From Siphonodentalium dalli (Eukaryota; Mollusca; Scaphopoda; Gadilida; Siphonodentaliidae), in the NCBI GenBank assembly GCA_032622095.1, contig CP136064.1, forward strand, positions 219,122,205 to 219,186,204: a stretch of 64,000 nt of DNA, given 5' to 3'. The position numbers were made by a program, and so were the translations under genes. Below are positions 63,470 to 64,000 of the stretch, piece after piece. Every line of letters starts with the position of its first letter. The first letter of the stretch is position 1. Under the pieces are notes generated by a model, which was not told the origin of the DNA, did no database searches, and saw only the letters and a list, made by a program, of their open reading frames with translations.

Positions 63470-63641
63470 GTAAGCATCAGATTTATGATTAGATATTTCG
63501 GGTTGGTTCTAGATTAGATGTTTATATTGTATTCTTAGAAACATAACCATTGTTAAAGGGGCAGGCCTAGATTGATTTTCTGTTATTATTTAAAGTTAAC
63601 ATTGGACCAAAGAAAATCAAATGCTTGGTTGGGGTGTACAT

Positions 63642-64000
63642 TAGAGATGGGCGGTTAACCGTGGAATCAGTTCGGTTTCGGTTGTCGGGAAAAACCGGAA
63701 ATTACAACCGTGGTAAGTTGGAAAAACCCGTAGTTTCGGTTGTCACAACTTCCTGTAATCATGGCAGAGCACGACGAACAAACGAGTCCTGTGTGCAAAT
63801 ATTTTTCAAAGAAAGATAACAAATCTAAGTGTGCCGCCTGTAATATATGCAGAAAGGAGTTCGCATGGTGAAATCGCGCGACGAATTAATTACGTTGCTT
63901 CCGTGTACACCTATTTTCGCCGTAGTAAACACAACACAAATCAGTTTATTTCTCATGTTATTTTAATCATTAAGGCCGTACAAATACTCTGAAAGGTGAA
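63642..64000 (+). mobile_element. hAT element, left part, cut by window end
   Basis: Starts TAGAGATGGGCGGTTAACCG, a hAT-type terminus, with GGTTTCGGTTGTC subterminal repeats, and leads into a BED-finger reading frame. The right end is not in the window, so the target duplication (expected GTGTACAT) cannot be checked. Confidence 0.7.
63761..63871 (+). pseudogene. BED-finger start of a hAT transposase
   Basis: Reads MAEHDEQTSPVCKYFSKKDN, then KSKCAACNICRKEFAW and stop. The order SPVxxYFxKK...KCxxCxxC(K/R)K is the beginning of the BED zinc finger of ZBED-like hAT transposases; the usual tryptophan before KYF is a cysteine here, and TGA stops the frame within the finger, so this copy looks dead. 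Confidence 0.75.

Noticed and set aside
1-64000. tRNA and rRNA genes
   Set aside because: I looked for the T-loop GGTTCGAATCC-type box and rRNA core motifs and saw no convincing candidate on either strand.

Overview
This window is eukaryotic, intron-rich and AT-rich. It lies entirely inside one large plus-strand gene, the orthologue of neurofibromin (NF1), a Ras GTPase-activating protein. I placed 23 consecutive coding exons from 941 to 63469. All have GT-AG borders, reading phases match across every junction, and together they encode about 1,000 residues. From memory of the human protein (about 2,800 residues) this is roughly residues 215-1230: the N-terminal HEAT-type solenoid with the cysteine/serine-rich region, ending just inside the GAP-related domain. 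The gene starts before the window and continues past it. One conserved exon (33443-33529) carries a one-base frameshift.

The introns make up about 95% of the window and are filled with mobile and repeated DNA. Repeats that open with a TATACCCCC/GGGGGTATA hairpin followed by runs of CCGTCCGTCCG, together with abundant small palindromic elements, suggest a mollusc, most likely a bivalve. That is inference; no lineage marker gene is present.

Layout. 1-718: partial copy of a Mutator-like element whose complete copy lies at 47657-49011. 941-6799: exons 1-5, with a hAT element and two small palindromic elements. 7600-12860: a 4.6-kb element with about 150-bp inverted ends, decayed inside, carrying a strikingly A-to-G-mutated small element. 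13130-24534: exons 6-11 among hairpin elements, a 356-bp palindrome and a hAT element. 25000-28700: a PIF/Harbinger-like element and a foldback element with very long C and G runs. 30784-45374: exons 12-21, with a 2.1-kb minisatellite, another hAT element, TTAA-flanked small elements and a hAT-type element ending 30 bp before an exon. 45400-57800: a 12.5-kb intron of nested repeats. 57855-63469: exons 22-23 around a Tigger/pogo transposon (58087-62231) that contains a second, antisense Tigger derivative and an unrecognised 272-codon antisense reading frame. 63642-64000: the start of another hAT element with a BED finger.

The most unusual pattern is that five of the 23 exons (1, 3, 7, 17, 19) are followed at once by a tandem repeat whose unit contains the exon's own 5' splice site, so each donor is trailed by many donor-like copies. 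The second is the small element at 10908-11113, which differs from its relatives almost only by A-to-G changes on one strand.
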